A model generated the notes under the pieces. That model worked only from the letters and a program-made list of their open reading frames with translations. It searched no databases and had not been told where the DNA came from. From Centropus unirufus (Eukaryota; Chordata; Aves; Cuculiformes; Centropidae), in the NCBI GenBank assembly GCA_013397695.1, contig VYZI01000195.1, positions 928,371 through 992,370 of the forward strand: DNA of 64,000 nucleotides. The letters run 5' to 3'. Made by a program: the position numbers and the translations under genes. Positions 24,010 to 38,600 of this stretch are shown here, one piece after another (within the stretch, counting starts at the first letter, position 1; every line of letters begins with the position of its first letter).

Positions 24010-25672
24010 TCTATCTCATATGGTGATATGGTTCTGTAGTATATCAGTGGTTGGATCAGTGGTGGAAAAAGCACAACAAAACACTGCAAGCCCCTCAACT
24101 CATGAAATCCTACTAGTGACCACACATGACAGGAGTACATAATGGAAGCAGCAACGATACAGATAATGTAGAGGTCCAGAGTGGCAGGCTTTGGAGGTAG
24201 GTTAGTTAAAACTGGTTAGATATGCCAGGGTACCTTGCCATTCTGATATCTCCTAACAGCAGGGCCATGATGAGAAGCACCAGCAGTATAGATGCTTTTT
24301 CCCCACAAAGATTAGAAAGGTACATTTTGATTACTGACTATATTTAGCTGTATTTACTCTTCTTTTTGCCAAAGCCAAGTAATTTGTTGAAAACACATAA
24401 ACAGGTGTGTTCTTGATATCTCTGCTACATACAACAAGGTTGAATCCCATAAAAGCTATAAATAATCCTTATTACACGTAATGTCCTCTGCCAAAACACA
24501 GTAATAAAAGGCTGATCTGTGCATGGAGACAATGTATATCTTTAGTCCCACTTGACCAGAAGACCTCTTCTCTACTCCTCCCCCTCCCCCTTAAAATATT
24601 TTTTGAGAGTTTTGGTTGATTTTTCAGAATTTCCCATATTTATAAACAGAACCCTAAAAAATAAGAAATTAAACAATACATAGTAAAAATAATCCTTAAT
24701 CAAAGTACCTGAATCTTGATTACTTTCTACTTATTAGTTTCAATTTCCTGAGATATTTCCCTCACCAGTTTCCCACTGGCCAACACTACTGGGTGCAATG
24801 ATTATTCAGCGAATATAGTTCATTTCTGGATTAATAGTGTCTCTTATCTTTACATAACACTAAGGAGGGCAATTTCTGATTGAAACTTTTGTTCCTATCA
24901 GATGTTCCCAGCCACAGCTTGCTTTCCAGTTTTGGATGTGTTTAATCTTTCTTTCCTCCTTTTTGGTCTGTTATTAGTACCGTTATTTGGATAACTGGTA
25001 TCCATTTCCTCTCATTCTTTCTACATGTGATTTGGATGCATCCTTCAGAAATATATTCCCATGTCTCCATTTTAAGTCACAATCACTGGTCTTGTAAGAG
25101 CCACTAAGCAAGGTTTTTCTGGATTCTTCTTGTCCAGCAATTCCAGGCCATAATTTCATCATCTAAAGGGCAGGGAGGCAGAACATGCTGCGTGAATTGA
25201 CTTGCTGACAGGATGTTTACATAAGTGCAGTGGACTGACATGGTGTTGGAGATTATATTAGCCTGTAAAAGAAAGTCTTAAAGTCCCTACTGAAAAATAC
25301 AAACACATTTATATTTTATCAGTTACTTTTTTGATTTGTAAAGAAAGATTATTCAACTACTGCACATTTACTGAGGAAATTTGGGAAAAATCTTGCATAT
25401 TTGTCTCTGACACAAATAACGTAACATCAAGCAACTTGTTCTAGTAGTTGTCCCTGCCCAGGACAAAGTGGTTGGAACTAAACGATCTTTAGTCTCCTTT
25501 CTGACTGAAAACATTCTGTTATTCTATGGTTCTGTGATTTTATATCCCTATGAATTCCTTTTCCACATTGCTAAAGGAGTTGGCTTGTTTCCTCCTTATT
25601 TAAATTATTTGCCAAGCCAACATCAACAAGGCATGGTGACTGACAGCCATCGCAGTATTTTTTATGGAAATA

Positions 25673-25714
25673 AGAAAGTGGAAAAGTGCAAAAGTGGAAA
25701 GTGGAAGAGTGGAG
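25673..25714 (+). repeat. Purine tandem repeat, AAGTGG-type units
   Basis: Successive AAAGTGGAA, AAAGTGCAA, AAAGTGGAA, AGTGGAAG and AGTGGAGC units form a short imperfect purine-only minisatellite. Confidence 0.7.
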
Positions 25715-28700
25715 CTTGTGATGCATCAAGATAGTGAGGACATTTTTGCCGGCTGCCAGGGTGCCTTACTTGCCTAAATCAGACTCCAGACATTATTAGG
25801 CCATGCAACCAAATTAGTTTCAGTGTTAATTTACAGAGCTTCTGATGTGACTCTCTAATTAAGTTTGGAAAAGGGAGTGTAGGTAGTTAATAATTTAACA
25901 GTAGGCACCTTTTGCAAATGCAAATCAAAGTGTTATCATTATTACTTCATTGATTATACTTTCTTTTTCTTCCATAAAGCCCTGTGAGAAACTTTTTTTC
26001 TAGCATGATAGGAATGCCTCTATTCCTTTAAAAATGTTGCAATAAATTTTGATATTACCTTGGCAGAAGAGCCTCTATTACTAAATGAGATTCACTAGTA
26101 TTTTGCTTTTATCAGATATCATAATACTTTCTTCTCCTATCCTGTATTAAAATTATACGGACCAGTTTGTTGGACAGTAGGAACACACAATTCAGGGTCA
26201 AAATATATTTGTCTCATAAATTCATGTTTTTATATTTAGGCACCATACTGCCAAAGTTGGTAGAGATCTCTATCTCTGCTTGAATAACAATCTGATTTTT
26301 TTAAGTGTCATGTTTTCATGTTTTAATTTTACTAAGAACTCACCTGTACACAAACAGAAGCAGTTTAATACACACTGTAGATGAATTAGTCTGCCCAAAT
26401 GAATTTTTAAAAAGAATTCCAAGTGTTAAACATTTATCCCAAAATATATATGTGAAGAATTTCGATAGGCAGCATCTCCACAAGTGCAAAATGTCATACA
26501 CAAATTAAGGTATGCATGGCTTTTGTTATTCTGTAGTTTTATAGGGTCTGAGAAAATAGCTTTTAATATAGCATTTACAATCCTTGAAATCTTCCAAAGA
26601 AAATTAGTATTTACATTACGTGCCCCCCTTATATTCATGCAGCACAAAGTCTCATACCTTCAGTTCATCATTTGGGCTTACTGAAAAGCAATTGTTTGAG
26701 GCTGCTTCTCAGTGAAATGCTTTCAACTAAATCCTTTGCTTTACTGAGATATTGTCTGATTTGATGAACTTTGCATGGAAGCCTAGTAGGAAATGCAGGA
26801 TGAGACACTTCGGCTATTGTATGCCTGCAAAATATTATGTAGTCAAGTCTTTTAACATAAGTGAGATGAGAAACATGTTGTAACATGCCATTCTGGTAGT
26901 CATTGATTCAGCTCTTTCTTCTCTATTCTATAAATGCCTTTTTCTTGGGAACATCCACTTCCTAAAGGTTCTATAAAGCAGTATGTCAGCTTTTTAAAAG
27001 AAGGAATGTGTCTTATTTTAGGATATGGGACATGCCAATGAATTGCAATCTACTATTTAAGAAGGAAACAAGAAAACTTTCCTCAGTGGATTAACGAATG
27101 AGGTACATTAATACAACAAGTTCTTCTTATTTCCTTTGCTGAGAGATATACTCACATTCTGGCAGCCAATAAAGCTTGAGAGTCGAGAAAATGTATTTGG
27201 GCCAGTTTAGTCTGTTTGTCTGCCAAATTAAATAATAGACCAGAGACACTGGAACAGGACTAGGGGATGTAGAAGATAAGCGAAAGCAGTGCCAGCTGAG
27301 AGGTCTAACAGTCTTACTGGAAAGTGGCTTGAACAGCTTGCAGCTGAAATGAGACAAAAAAAATCCATGTGAATAGAGAAGCCCATCTGTCTCTGAATGC
27401 ATTTTTCCATTTACTGCTTAGAAAGATGCAGAAATTATTTGGATTCCTTGATTTGCATAGTGAAAGGAAAATGGGAAAAGATGGTTGTGTCCTTCTGGCA
27501 CTGCTCTACGACTTCAGATCAGCTTTTGCTTTGTTCAAAAGGAAATCTGCTTGAAGAATCATTAAAACATATGCTTAGCTTCAAAAAATTCTCTATGAAT
27601 AAAACTGAATGGGTAGTAAAAATATTATCTACAACATATACTTGATTCTAGCAGCAAAGAAATTCTATTCATATGAAGCTGGCTGGATATATAAAAGTAA
27701 TGCTTTCTATGCTCCAAGGCGTACTGACTATATGCCTGAGAAGTCCCAGGAAAATGTCTCCTCCAGAGGAGGAGAGTTTAGGAAGAAGGTACTAGTGGAG
27801 TTACCCAGCATCCTGAAAGCACGAGACTACCTAAACCAAAAGGTAGAATCTTCAGGCATGTTCTAGTGTGCAGTAAGCTGATGGGTGACATCTGGGAGCT
27901 CATGGGAGACTATTATTTTTGTTGTTATGGTGACCTTTAGAGAAGTAATAGCTTCTACCTTGAAGAGGTCTGATTGAGAAATCTGAGAGTGATACACTCA
28001 ATGAAAAGACGGTTGGGAGGTTTAGGAATGCAGCTTAAAATGAGGTGGATTTTGGTTTTGACTTATAGTTTTCAAGCAAGGTACCCCAGCAGTCTAAGTG
28101 TACTGTATACTTGTATCCCTCCGAATAAAAAATAGACAAGAAGGACTGGTGATAACAAAGCTGAAATAGTTTTTAAATTTAGAATATCTACAGTGTGAAC
28201 CAATTTTCTCTTAAAGATAGGACAGTACGTTAGGTTTGCCAGAATACTTAAAATCTGAAACTGGCACATCTATACCCACTGTGTTAGATTAAAGTAAATT
28301 ATCTAAATAGTATAGGTCTATATTTTTCTAAAATATATCATTCAGGTATAAACCTTATGGACTAAGCAATTGATAAAGATAACATTAAAATCCTAGAAAA
28401 TTTTACTAAAAATTCTATAAGGTTTTTATATAGAACACAAGTGTAAGGAAAATGTCTAGGTATCAGTTGACAATGGAGTATACTTCAGTGAGAACAGCTG
28501 ACAAAGAAGGAGCTACTTAATTTCTTCTATCCTTATAGGCTGTACTGTGCTAACCCCAAGTCACAAATAGAAAATAACATTTTTTCCAAATAATTCCTTC
28601 CCTGAAGAATTTACCCACATTGTGAGAGAAAAAAAACAAAACCACAGGAATGAAATAAACATGCAGTGAGAAAGAAGGCAGAAGCATAAAAACAATAAGG

Positions 28701-31700
28701 AACATTCCTGCTTCTTTTTTAACTGATAGGATCAGCAGCAGGGAGAGAAGTAAATTCCTTTGGGATAGTGAAGAACATTGAAAAGAAAGAGAGGAAATAA
28801 GAGATCAGTATGGATATTCTAATGTAGGTAAGGGCATGTATAAGCAGCTTGAATGTGATGTCACAGGATAAGTGGAGCTTATCAAGGGGTTCCAAGTGGA
28901 AATGATACCGTACCACATGCAAAATACAAGTTAGATCAAGAAGCTACAAAAAAACAGTCAAAGAGAGGATACATTTATCAATGGAATCAAAGCAAGACAT
29001 ATAGGGAGAGAAGATTATTTTTTTCAAAATTCAGTTCGATAGCCTCTACAAACTGTACTTTTTGTACTGTGTATTCTTACCATTCACAGCCAAGATCATT
29101 AGGACACCGTGGCTGCTACTCACTTGCAGAGAAATCCGCCCTTATCAAGAGCTTATTTCTTGAGACTTATTCAAAGGACCATTCTCCAAGGCCTCTGTAA
29201 AAAAACCCACTGAAATAAAATATTGCATTTCTTAGCTGTTCCATTATTAAAGTCTTCAAATAATCTAAATTACAACAGCCTAATCAAAGAGGGGCTCCTG
29301 CCAACACGATATCAGGTCAGTCTTGACTTTGTGTAGCTACATATTGGAACGGCTTCATGCCTTCAGCTACACTTCTTTTCGACTCTCTACTGTTAGGGAA
29401 GAAGTAACAACACTAAACAGGTCAAGAACTTAGCACAAACATTCCTATTTGCAATGCAAATTTTGTATAAAGTGTGCACTTTATTTTACCATCACCCACG
29501 TTATGATAAATGTCACCTAGTTATTGTAATTGTGCTTTCCCCCATGACAATGAACAGAGCTTTCACCTAACAGCAGAGCGGTGAAAACCTTCTTGGCTGC
29601 GTGCAGAAGTAGATATCTGGGAATAGAGCTTACTCTGGATTCGTGCTACTGCCTGCCCATGTTATGGATGAGGTTTTGGTCATTTGAGCTGAGCAATTGA
29701 AAGCAGCTTGGCTTATGTACTGTTGGGTATAGATGCTGGTATTTCTTATCCATGCAAGTTTCCTCTGGCCTTGAAGGAGGTCTTTTTGAGCACTATAATG
29801 CCAGTAAATGGTGCATCCTCCTAGTGTCACACTCTGAGTTGTTCCTTCTTCTTCCCTCCCAATTAAACAGACTTCCCAGTTTGGACAAATCTGATATAGG
29901 CACATGAACTGGTGTCTCTCACTTGCAGCAGGAGCACGTTTGTCAATGACTGTTTTATTTCTCTCTGATAGTTCAAAAAGTAATGCAATTTTCTCCATAT
30001 ATCTGAGCAAGGAATCAGTTTCTACCAGTGACAGAGGGGTACTTAAAAGGCTGCCAGTCATTCAGCATTAATCTTAGTTGCTACAGTTTTAAAAGCTGAT
30101 ATCTTAATTAGTAGTCTTCATGTTTTTGGTTTTGTTCTTAATGAAATGAGCACTCTAATTCTGTTGCAGGATCATTCATGCAAGTCTGAATAAGCCCTTA
30201 TATTTTCCACACAAATTGGATGACCACAGCACTGGAACCACATTTGTGGTTTATTTCTAATTTGTGTTTTCTTGTCAATGCACATTTTCAAGTATAGAAT
30301 TAACCTGAAAAAGAGAAACTCTGCCCTAACATAACCATCTACAGCAAAAGAGTAAGCACTTGGCAACACTAAATAGATCATAGAAGATCTTACTAGATAA
30401 AAATAATCTCATTTTCTGGCAAAGAAAGTCCTCACAGTGTGATCGTCAGTTGGAAGAAAGAAAACTTATATTAGTTGGCACATTTAGCAGCATAATGTAG
30501 TTATTATTAAAAAAGTGACCATGTAAAAATGGCACCTTGTTAAACAGAGTAACCACTCTGTATGTGTATCCTGGGGCAGATTGGCTTACAGTGTTTAAAA
30601 CAAAAACAAACTTTTATTGCTCTCTGCTCCTGCTGACACTGCTGAGCCAAGACATCCACACAGAACAAACAGCAAGAGGCCGGCACTGAATACTGTCTGA
30701 TGTGTTTTAGCAGAACCAAGGTGGAATTTAAATATGTAAGTCATTAATACAGATTTAAAAAATGAGGCTACTGTAGACCTGAATTTCTAAGAGAACCCTC
30801 TTTCTAACTGCAACTGTGATCACTGGGATTTTGAAGAGCATTCCTGGCATTTGAAGATGTTCTGTGATATTGAGAGCTTTGATGCCCCACACCCGACAGC
30901 TGCATGAGCAGATCTCTCAGACGTGCTCCCCTGGTGTGTGTAGGATTGGGATTTCAGGATGTGCAGATATCTGGTCAGAGCCATTCTGCATATCTTCTCC
31001 ACACTGAGCTCTCTGCTTCAGGGAAGCTTCAGGTGGATTAGCAACACATGCTGCACAGTGGCTGCTTCTAGACCAGTGAATCAGATGTGCACAAGACTGC
31101 TCTCTAGCACAGCGGCCATTGGAAAGAAATGGGCCTTATCCCTGCTCTTAACTCTATCCTCCTTCAGCTCAGAGTGCCTGGACTTCTCTTCAAGTAGATT
31201 CAAACACCAGGCCATGGAAATGTCGCCATGGTCTCTGTTGACAAGATTGCACTGTGTGTGACATTCTGCTCTAATTTCCTTGAAGATGTATTGTTGTATT
31301 TCAGTCTCTATCCATAGTCAAGGAGTAGTTCCTGCACCTTTCCACTATGGATAAACTCATAGGCATTTAAGTAGGGTTTTTTTCTCTTTTCAGGTGAATG
31401 GTGTAAATGAGGTTTACAACACCTCCATCCTTGTGTAGCGTGAACTACTGTAAATATACTTTTCAACATCTACTGGGTTATGGGCTGGTGGAGAGGGATT
31501 GCCTGCAATTAAGTGCCTAGATGGTCAACTGAGTAATGGATATATTGTTTCTGTTGATGCCCACAATTAGGGGTATAATCACTGGGATAACATTGACAAC
31601 TGAAGTGCCTCTACCTTACAGCCACTTTATGGGCGAGAGGAAAATGAGCTGAAGATGCATATTTTGAACACACAATAAAATAATTTTTGTCTGATAGTAT

Positions 31701-34700
31701 GTGGACTAATGGATCAGGCTTGTATCTGTATTCTGTTTTAGCTCATTCATGAACAAAATTGTTATCAAATCAATTGTTCAGTTCTGTCATGAAAGATAAT
31801 AATACTTACAAGAGAAAAAAACTTACTGGAAGAAAATTTTACTCTCTATGTAGCAGTTAGTAAAACAATTTTTTTACTTAAAAATTGCAGTCAATGAAAA
31901 TATACTTGTTCTACAACTACTGACAGCCTGCTTTCTTCAAGACATAGAATTTTTTACCTCTTCAGTACAATAAAAATGAAGTCAAACATATTGTTTCATC
32001 CCCCTACTTTTTTTTCTTTAAGTTTTCCACTATCTTCAGAGCATCACAGGCTATTTATATCAAAGAATTTTCAATACCTGATGTGTCTGAGACCTTTAGT
32101 GCTGTTTTTACCAGAAAACTGACATTTCTGATTTTTCCAGTTATTAGTCCCAGCTCTAAATGACTTCGATTTTTAACAATAAGAAATAAATTGAATGAAA
32201 AGTAAATAAACTATTTTGATTTGCTACAGAGTTATGGTTTTAAGCTCTTTGTTCATATCATATGTCTTCTGCCAGTAATTTTTATTTTTAATTTTACTAT
32301 TTGTATACAAGGTTAAACCAATGTATAAATAGTAATAATATTGATATAGCAAAATGTAATTTTGTTTAACATTGCAACTAAAGTGGCAAACATAAAAGCA
32401 TAAAATTTCTATATTCTCCTAACCATAACATGAAAAATTAGTTCTGTAGCAATAATTAATGAAAACCTCCTTCTAAGTCATTTACTGTAAACCTTCTATG
32501 GTGCACTTTTAGGATGTTTCTTATCATTTTCAAGGGAGACGTTGCAATAGGTTTTTGGCCATTTAAGTTTTAATACCTGTTTCCAACATCAATAAGCTTT
32601 GGAATTGTTACTTTTCTGGAAGCAAAATGCTGTACTGTGATTCACTGAAATCATTGCCACAGGTAATTTTAGTTTTAAAAAATATATGCTATATAATTTA
32701 TTTTTTAGCACCTTTAAAGGTCTACAGTGATGACTCAGAGATAATGGTCAGTTGGATGAAATGACATTTAAAGCAGCTTTTAGGGAACTGGTATGTAAAC
32801 CTTAAGTGTTACTATTATAAATTCTATCCTGGAATGTTATTCTTACTTAAATGTTAGGAGTAAACAACTACTTTGAGATAGATGGGATAAGGCATGAAAA
32901 ATCTTACCCAGGATGTCCAATGCAATACCTACTGGCATAGACTAAAAGAGTGCTACAAGCACATACACGAAATGTCATATGTGGAAACGTATTTTCTTCC
33001 TTCAAATGTGGATTAATCTTTTAATGCACTAGAACAGTGCAAGCCCCACTGAGCCAAAAGCAAAGCTTGTCCCTGATTTAATTGGAACCAGATTTCATCA
33101 AAGACACAAAAATTACAACTCTGAGGCAGGTAAGTGTAATTCTTGCTCTCAAAGGTGTCCAGCTTCCATTGACATGTGGAAGTTCAGTATTTTTTAAAGT
33201 CAAGCCTATGTGGCATCTCCATTTAAATCTTTGAAGTTCAACTGGGAATTTGGGTGTGTCAACAACAACAAAAATAAAATTTGGATTTTTTTTTTAAGCT
33301 GGCACTTGCAGACCATTGCTGCCCAGTTTTCCAGTGCACTACTGCTTTTCCAGTCACAAGTAAAATTTTGTGCTGCAATGTTTGCAGCGCTTAGAGGAGC
33401 TGAGGGTATAAATTCTAACTGACTAGTAAAGACTGCAGCTATTGACATACCACTTTTCTTCCTGGCTACTGTGTATTGCTCATTGGTGCAGATAATATTG
33501 GGGCCTAGCATTACCAACATTTAGGTGAGTACTCAGACACATTTTGAAGACATGTCATTTTGTACTGTTTACATATCTATACTTATCATTCCTGAATTGC
33601 TTCATTCTCTGTCATTGTATCTTGGTCTTGTCATATAGTGATTTTTTTTAACTTTCTGTTTTTCTGATGTGATTTTTTTTGGCTATGATACAACACCTAT
33701 CATATGAGGTCAGGTATATTTCTCAAAATATTAAAAGATACGTCCTCACACTTATGCTTGTAATGTGTTCTAAGACAAATCTGCAAAATTCTTAACAATG
33801 TTTTGTTAAAGACTTAATTCTGTCATACTTCTACCTTCAGAATTCCAACTTCTTGAAAATGAGGGTTTTGAAATGTGGATTAATGGCTAGAGCTGACACC
33901 TATTCTTTGACAATGATGCTACTTACTGTAGCAAAGGACAGTCTTTCCTTTTAATAAATTCTTGAATTTAGGATAGTTACTAAAAAAGTAAGATTGGGAA
34001 GAATTATATATAGTGTTACCCACACAAATCTCTAAAGACATTTCTGAAGTCAGGTAAATTGCCCATAAACCCAGACTTGATCTTAAATTAGCCATTAGCA
34101 TCACCTTCCAAAAGGCCGAGGATTTATTAGTCATAAAGGTAAGACTTGTGGCACAGTGCTAGGTGCTCTCAACTTCTAATAAGGTGATTCTATTCCCATT
34201 TAATCCTATTGGGGAGAACTTACAGGTTTGGACTGACCTTGTATGTAGTATGTTTTACAAGGGGAAATTCAAGTAGATTTTTTTTTCACCATGCTTATTA
34301 CAAAGGAAAAAATAGATCTTTCTGTTCTTAACTATGACCTGAGTGCATTTACAGCTCCAGAGGAGCCAGGATAAAGAAATTCCTTCTGTTCCTTCTCTGT
34401 ACAGAAGAGCAAACTGGTATCAGACAAAGGGTTTTTATAGCCTTGCATCCTTTCTCTGACATCCATTATCATGGCTAGTTTAGGGAAGAGGATAAGTAAA
34501 GGAAAATTCATAGCAAAGTTTTCTCTATGGTGCAAGTTCTTCCATGAGGCTTGCAGAGCCTGCATGTTCTCTACAGTGTTTAGTAGCCATCGGTGGACCT
34601 TTCTTATACATGTTGGTTTAATCTTGTTCAATCCCATTTGCACTGATATGAAAAGATCCAGTAGCAGCAAGATCCACATCTCCTTTACATAATGTGAAAA

Positions 34701-35389
34701 AACTTATTTCCACTATTTGCTTTAACCTGATGCCTCATTATTTCCTTTACTTTTCCCAAGTTCTGTTATTAAGGGAAACGATGAAAAATAATTCAACATT
34801 TACTTTCTTTGCTATGTTTTTGTCGTGTTTCTTTCACTTTCTGTTTTCTAGGCTGAGTGTTACTGCATTTAAGCTCTGCTTGTGTAGAAAGAAGCCTCTC
34901 CCTTGCTGCCTTTTGTATCACTTCTTCTCTTTCCCTACTGTATCTTTTTTTGAGGCAGAAAGATCAGAACAAGGCATGATAACTAAAATCACTTTGCATC
35001 AGGTATTCACATAGCAATATAGCAGTTTCCTATTGCATTTTCTGGTCCTTTTTTTACTAGTTCCTAGCATTTGGTTTTTCTTTTGATTAAGCACTGAGAT
35101 GGAGGTTTCAAAAACCTGTGACTACCAGATCTCTTCTTTCAGTGGTAGAAGATCATCCAGAGGTCATAATTTGGATCTATATTTGAGGTTGGTTTTACCA
35201 TGTTCATTATCAAAATTACTGATAATTTTATTTTCCATTATGTTGCTCTGCTGCACAGTATGGCAAAATGCTTTTGCCAACACTATGGTCAATTTTAATT
35301 TTGACCATTGAAACTGTTTTTACATAATTTGCATTTTTTTAGTGTAATTTCTCAGTCTCTTTTTCAGAGTTTTAAAGAATATGCTTGGT

Positions 35390-35600
35390 CTTTAAGACAG
35401 TTCCAAATGGAACTCCCTTGACAATTCTATTCCTTTTTTGGGGGAACAAGCATTTATTTCTGTAACTTATTGTTTTGTGTTTTTATCCACTGTTTTTATC
35501 CAGTTACTGATCCACAAGAGAACTTTCTTTTCCTCATAGTAACTTAGTTTATTTTAAAAGTCATTGTAATAGGACTCCTTGAAGGAAGTTATCCATCTCA
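35390..35600 (-). mobile_element. Ancient CR1/L3-type LINE fossil, RT region
   Basis: On the plus strand the sequence follows the reverse complement of old amniote CR1 ORF2. It has a GGAACTCCCTTGACAATTC segment, then TTTTATCCAGTTACTGATCCAC, then CATAGTAACTTAGTTTATTTTAAAAGTCATTG. An unrelated-looking T-rich insertion separates the first two. In old CR1 copies these segments lie just upstream of the polymerase catalytic box. Divergence is high and no frame is intact. The region from about 35100 may belong to the same fossil but is too decayed to call. Confidence 0.5.
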
Positions 35601-35604
35601 AATT

Positions 35605-38600
35605 TGAAAGCATAAATTTGCTTTCCAGATGTTTAATATTTTTATTATATTTCATTTATTTATTTGTTTACTAATATAATTTCCACTAAAAGGCCAAGAC
35701 TGAAAGCCATATTTACTGGTTTGTGAGCCTCTTTATTCCTCTTTGAAATATTTTCTTTTTATTTTATTTATGTTATCTTTATTCTCTTCCCTCTGACAGC
35801 TGATGACATAAGTGTAGATGATTGTGAAATATACTTTGAAACGTAAAATTTAGCAATATTTAGCAATTTTGTATCTGGGCTTCATTGGACCCCTTGAGTG
35901 AGTATCATGTCTATTATTAACTGATTCAGAAATTATTTCACACACACTAATCTTGAAGAGCAAGTAAAGTAAATGAGGTAGGCTGATTCAAGATGGTTTC
36001 TGTTATGACTGTATTTATCTCCCAGGGAAGATTTGTCTTCTCTCCAAACACACACAGGATAGTGAACCTAACATTGTCCATTGCTGCCTCTCATACACAA
36101 GAGACGCAACATAGCTGAAGGCAGTGAAAATCAGGTTATGGTATCACATGGATCATAAACCCATCATCCACATCACATATCTGAAACAAATGACAAGAGT
36201 TGAAAAACGACAATCCACATTTCCCATTTCATTTGAAATTATTATGAAAGCAGACCACTGTGATAAAGTACTGTAGAACTACAGTCTAAAAAGTCTAGTC
36301 TGCTATACATTTGTAAAGGTAGTCTATAAAGAGACTGAAAATAAACCTTTTTCTTTCTTTAAAATATATAGAAGAAGAGGTATGAAAAATGATAGCAAAA
36401 GAGAGGACTTATTCTGTTGTTACATATTAACAAATCAGTTCAAGGGAAGGCGGGGGGCAATAAAAAGTGTTTGGCTTTTCTATAATGAAAAATTCAGATT
36501 TTATCCCAATATATGTTTTTTTCTGTAGTTTCCAAAAGATGTCAATTCACCTAAGATAGGCATATGAGATTTTTCTTTGCACTGATGAAAATGATCTTGT
36601 CTGATTATTTCTTTTTTGCACCTATCTGTGCATAAATATTTGCAATAAAGGGTGTATGAACATCTCTAATGATGTCTCTTGTTCTCTTTCAGTTTTAATC
36701 AGTACAGATTTGAATGCAGGTAAAAAAGTTTTTAATTATTCTTTCCACAAAACTGGCTTGACATTACTGATATTTCTATGCTTTAACAATAGCAGAGAAT
36801 GAAAGCCTTTGGAAACTAAAGCTATGTCTCTTTCACAGTGTCTTTATCATAAAGAAAAAAAGGTTACCTGTTAAAGAAAAGAAAATTGGGTTATGTGCTC
36901 TTTAAGTATAAATATGTGACAGGTTCAAATAGCCATTTGAAAATAGTCTTCAAACAAATTTCCTGGTACAGTGCTATAACTTTTCCTAGCTTAACAAAAC
37001 GTCTCAGTAAGAATTTGTACAAAATCTGAACAAAGCCATAAGCTATTAACTACTGTTAAAAATAACTACTATCTTCTGGAAGTTCGCTGCTACTTCAGCA
37101 ATACATGGATCTTGCTGTTCCTTAGGGAGCATAAGAACTAGGATTGATTTACAAACAAATAAATCTTAACCACAAGATTTGTCTAGACTTAATTTCTCTT
37201 ATGCAAGAGAAGTTGTACTGGTTTATCTTTGTTTTCCTGTTCATGTTTTACACTTTTTTTTTTTGTCCTCAGTATTAGGATTATGACCATGACTGAGAAA
37301 ATATCCTGGAGACTTAAGAGATCTTTCATGCTTCCCTTGGAGTAGCTCTTGTTTTTGGAGATATGAGTAGCTACATTGAAACTGCTCTTTTGGATGGAAA
37401 TTTGCTATAATTTGAAATGTAAATAAGTGAACATAGCGGTAGGCATGATGTCGGATTGTTGAAACTATGTATTGCCATATTCTTAAAAAGTTAAGCAGAA
37501 TTCCAGAGTAGTTCAAAAGCTGCCATTTAAAGTGACTGCAGAATTATGAACTTTTGCTAATGACTTTTGCAGTGGGTACCGTCTCTCGTCTGACATAAAA
37601 TCTTACCAGTATTTTCCCCTCCAGAGTAACCTAATCATGAACAGAGGAAGTATATCTAGGGAAGATCAGTACTTAGCTGTCATTTTTTCTTGAAGCCATT
37701 TGTGTCCTCTAAGTGGCACACGTCAGCCTCACAGATGAGCACCTATAGAGCAGAGGTACTTTGACCATCCAGCCTACCTTCCATGCCCAAGGTACATGTG
37801 CAATACTTGAAGCCAGACTAAGGGAGTAAATTATCTCAAGGCCAAAAGATGAAGGAAAACTGGTAACATGAAGCTCAGGGCCAGAGGAAATCCCCACAAT
37901 ATGCTCTTAGTTTCCTCTCCTTAGAAAATCAGAGGTACAGAAATGTGTTCTACATCCCAGTCAAGGGACTCACCCCATTTTCCTCCATCCCCTTACAATC
38001 AGGATGTCTCAAAATAGATTCACTAATGCTCTTCTTTCTCGATATAAATACTGTTCCTCTGAAGAGGACAGGGACACACTCTTAGTTCCCCAAATAATTT
38101 GACAGCTTTCTACTGAATTTCTAGGTAGACATATGGGTTGCTTATTGCAGGTAGATGCTTCTGTTGAGTTGAACTACCCTGTCAAGACAATTTAAGAGTC
38201 TTGATATGGTAAAAGGTGCCCGAGTGGCAATTTTCTATTCTTGTGTCAGAAATAATGATTGTGTTTATTAGTTGTCTTTCTGAAATTTTGGTATAGGGTA
38301 CATTCCTTCTTGCCTGGGCAGAATAGGGGTTTTGCTGCTACTACTGAGGTGTGTCCAGGCAGGCTGCACACACTTGGCACTGCCAGCTTTGCTGGCAGGT
38401 GAAGGGGAAGTTGTAGAAGCCTGTGCATTTTAGACAACCCCCAGAGCAATACTGTGCAGCATGACTTAGGAGTGTGGTGTTTAGACACCATGTTATTTGC
38501 TTTGGCTTTTAGTGGCAGATGCAAGGAGGTTCTTATAAGTGGCCTGAGTTTGTAGACCACTCACATAAGTAGAAAATCCCATGACACTACCTGAGTTTAC

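Larger units (their letters stand above)
23175..35385. other. Long unique non-coding stretch
   Basis: Over 12 kb I see no recognisable gene, RNA or repeat family beyond the small tandem repeats listed. Scattered frames exist: 27609-27866 plus (charged, 85 codons), 29630-30061 minus (143 codons) and 30959-31261 plus. None has an identified product or convincing exon borders. The patch 30830-31270 is less AT-rich than its surroundings but could not be assigned. Confidence 0.6.

Noticed and set aside
29630..30061. 143-codon minus-strand ORF, the longest outside the CR1 copies
   Set aside because: With this base composition about one frame of this length is expected by chance over both strands of 64 kb. 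It shows no recognisable domain, no exon borders and no signal peptide.
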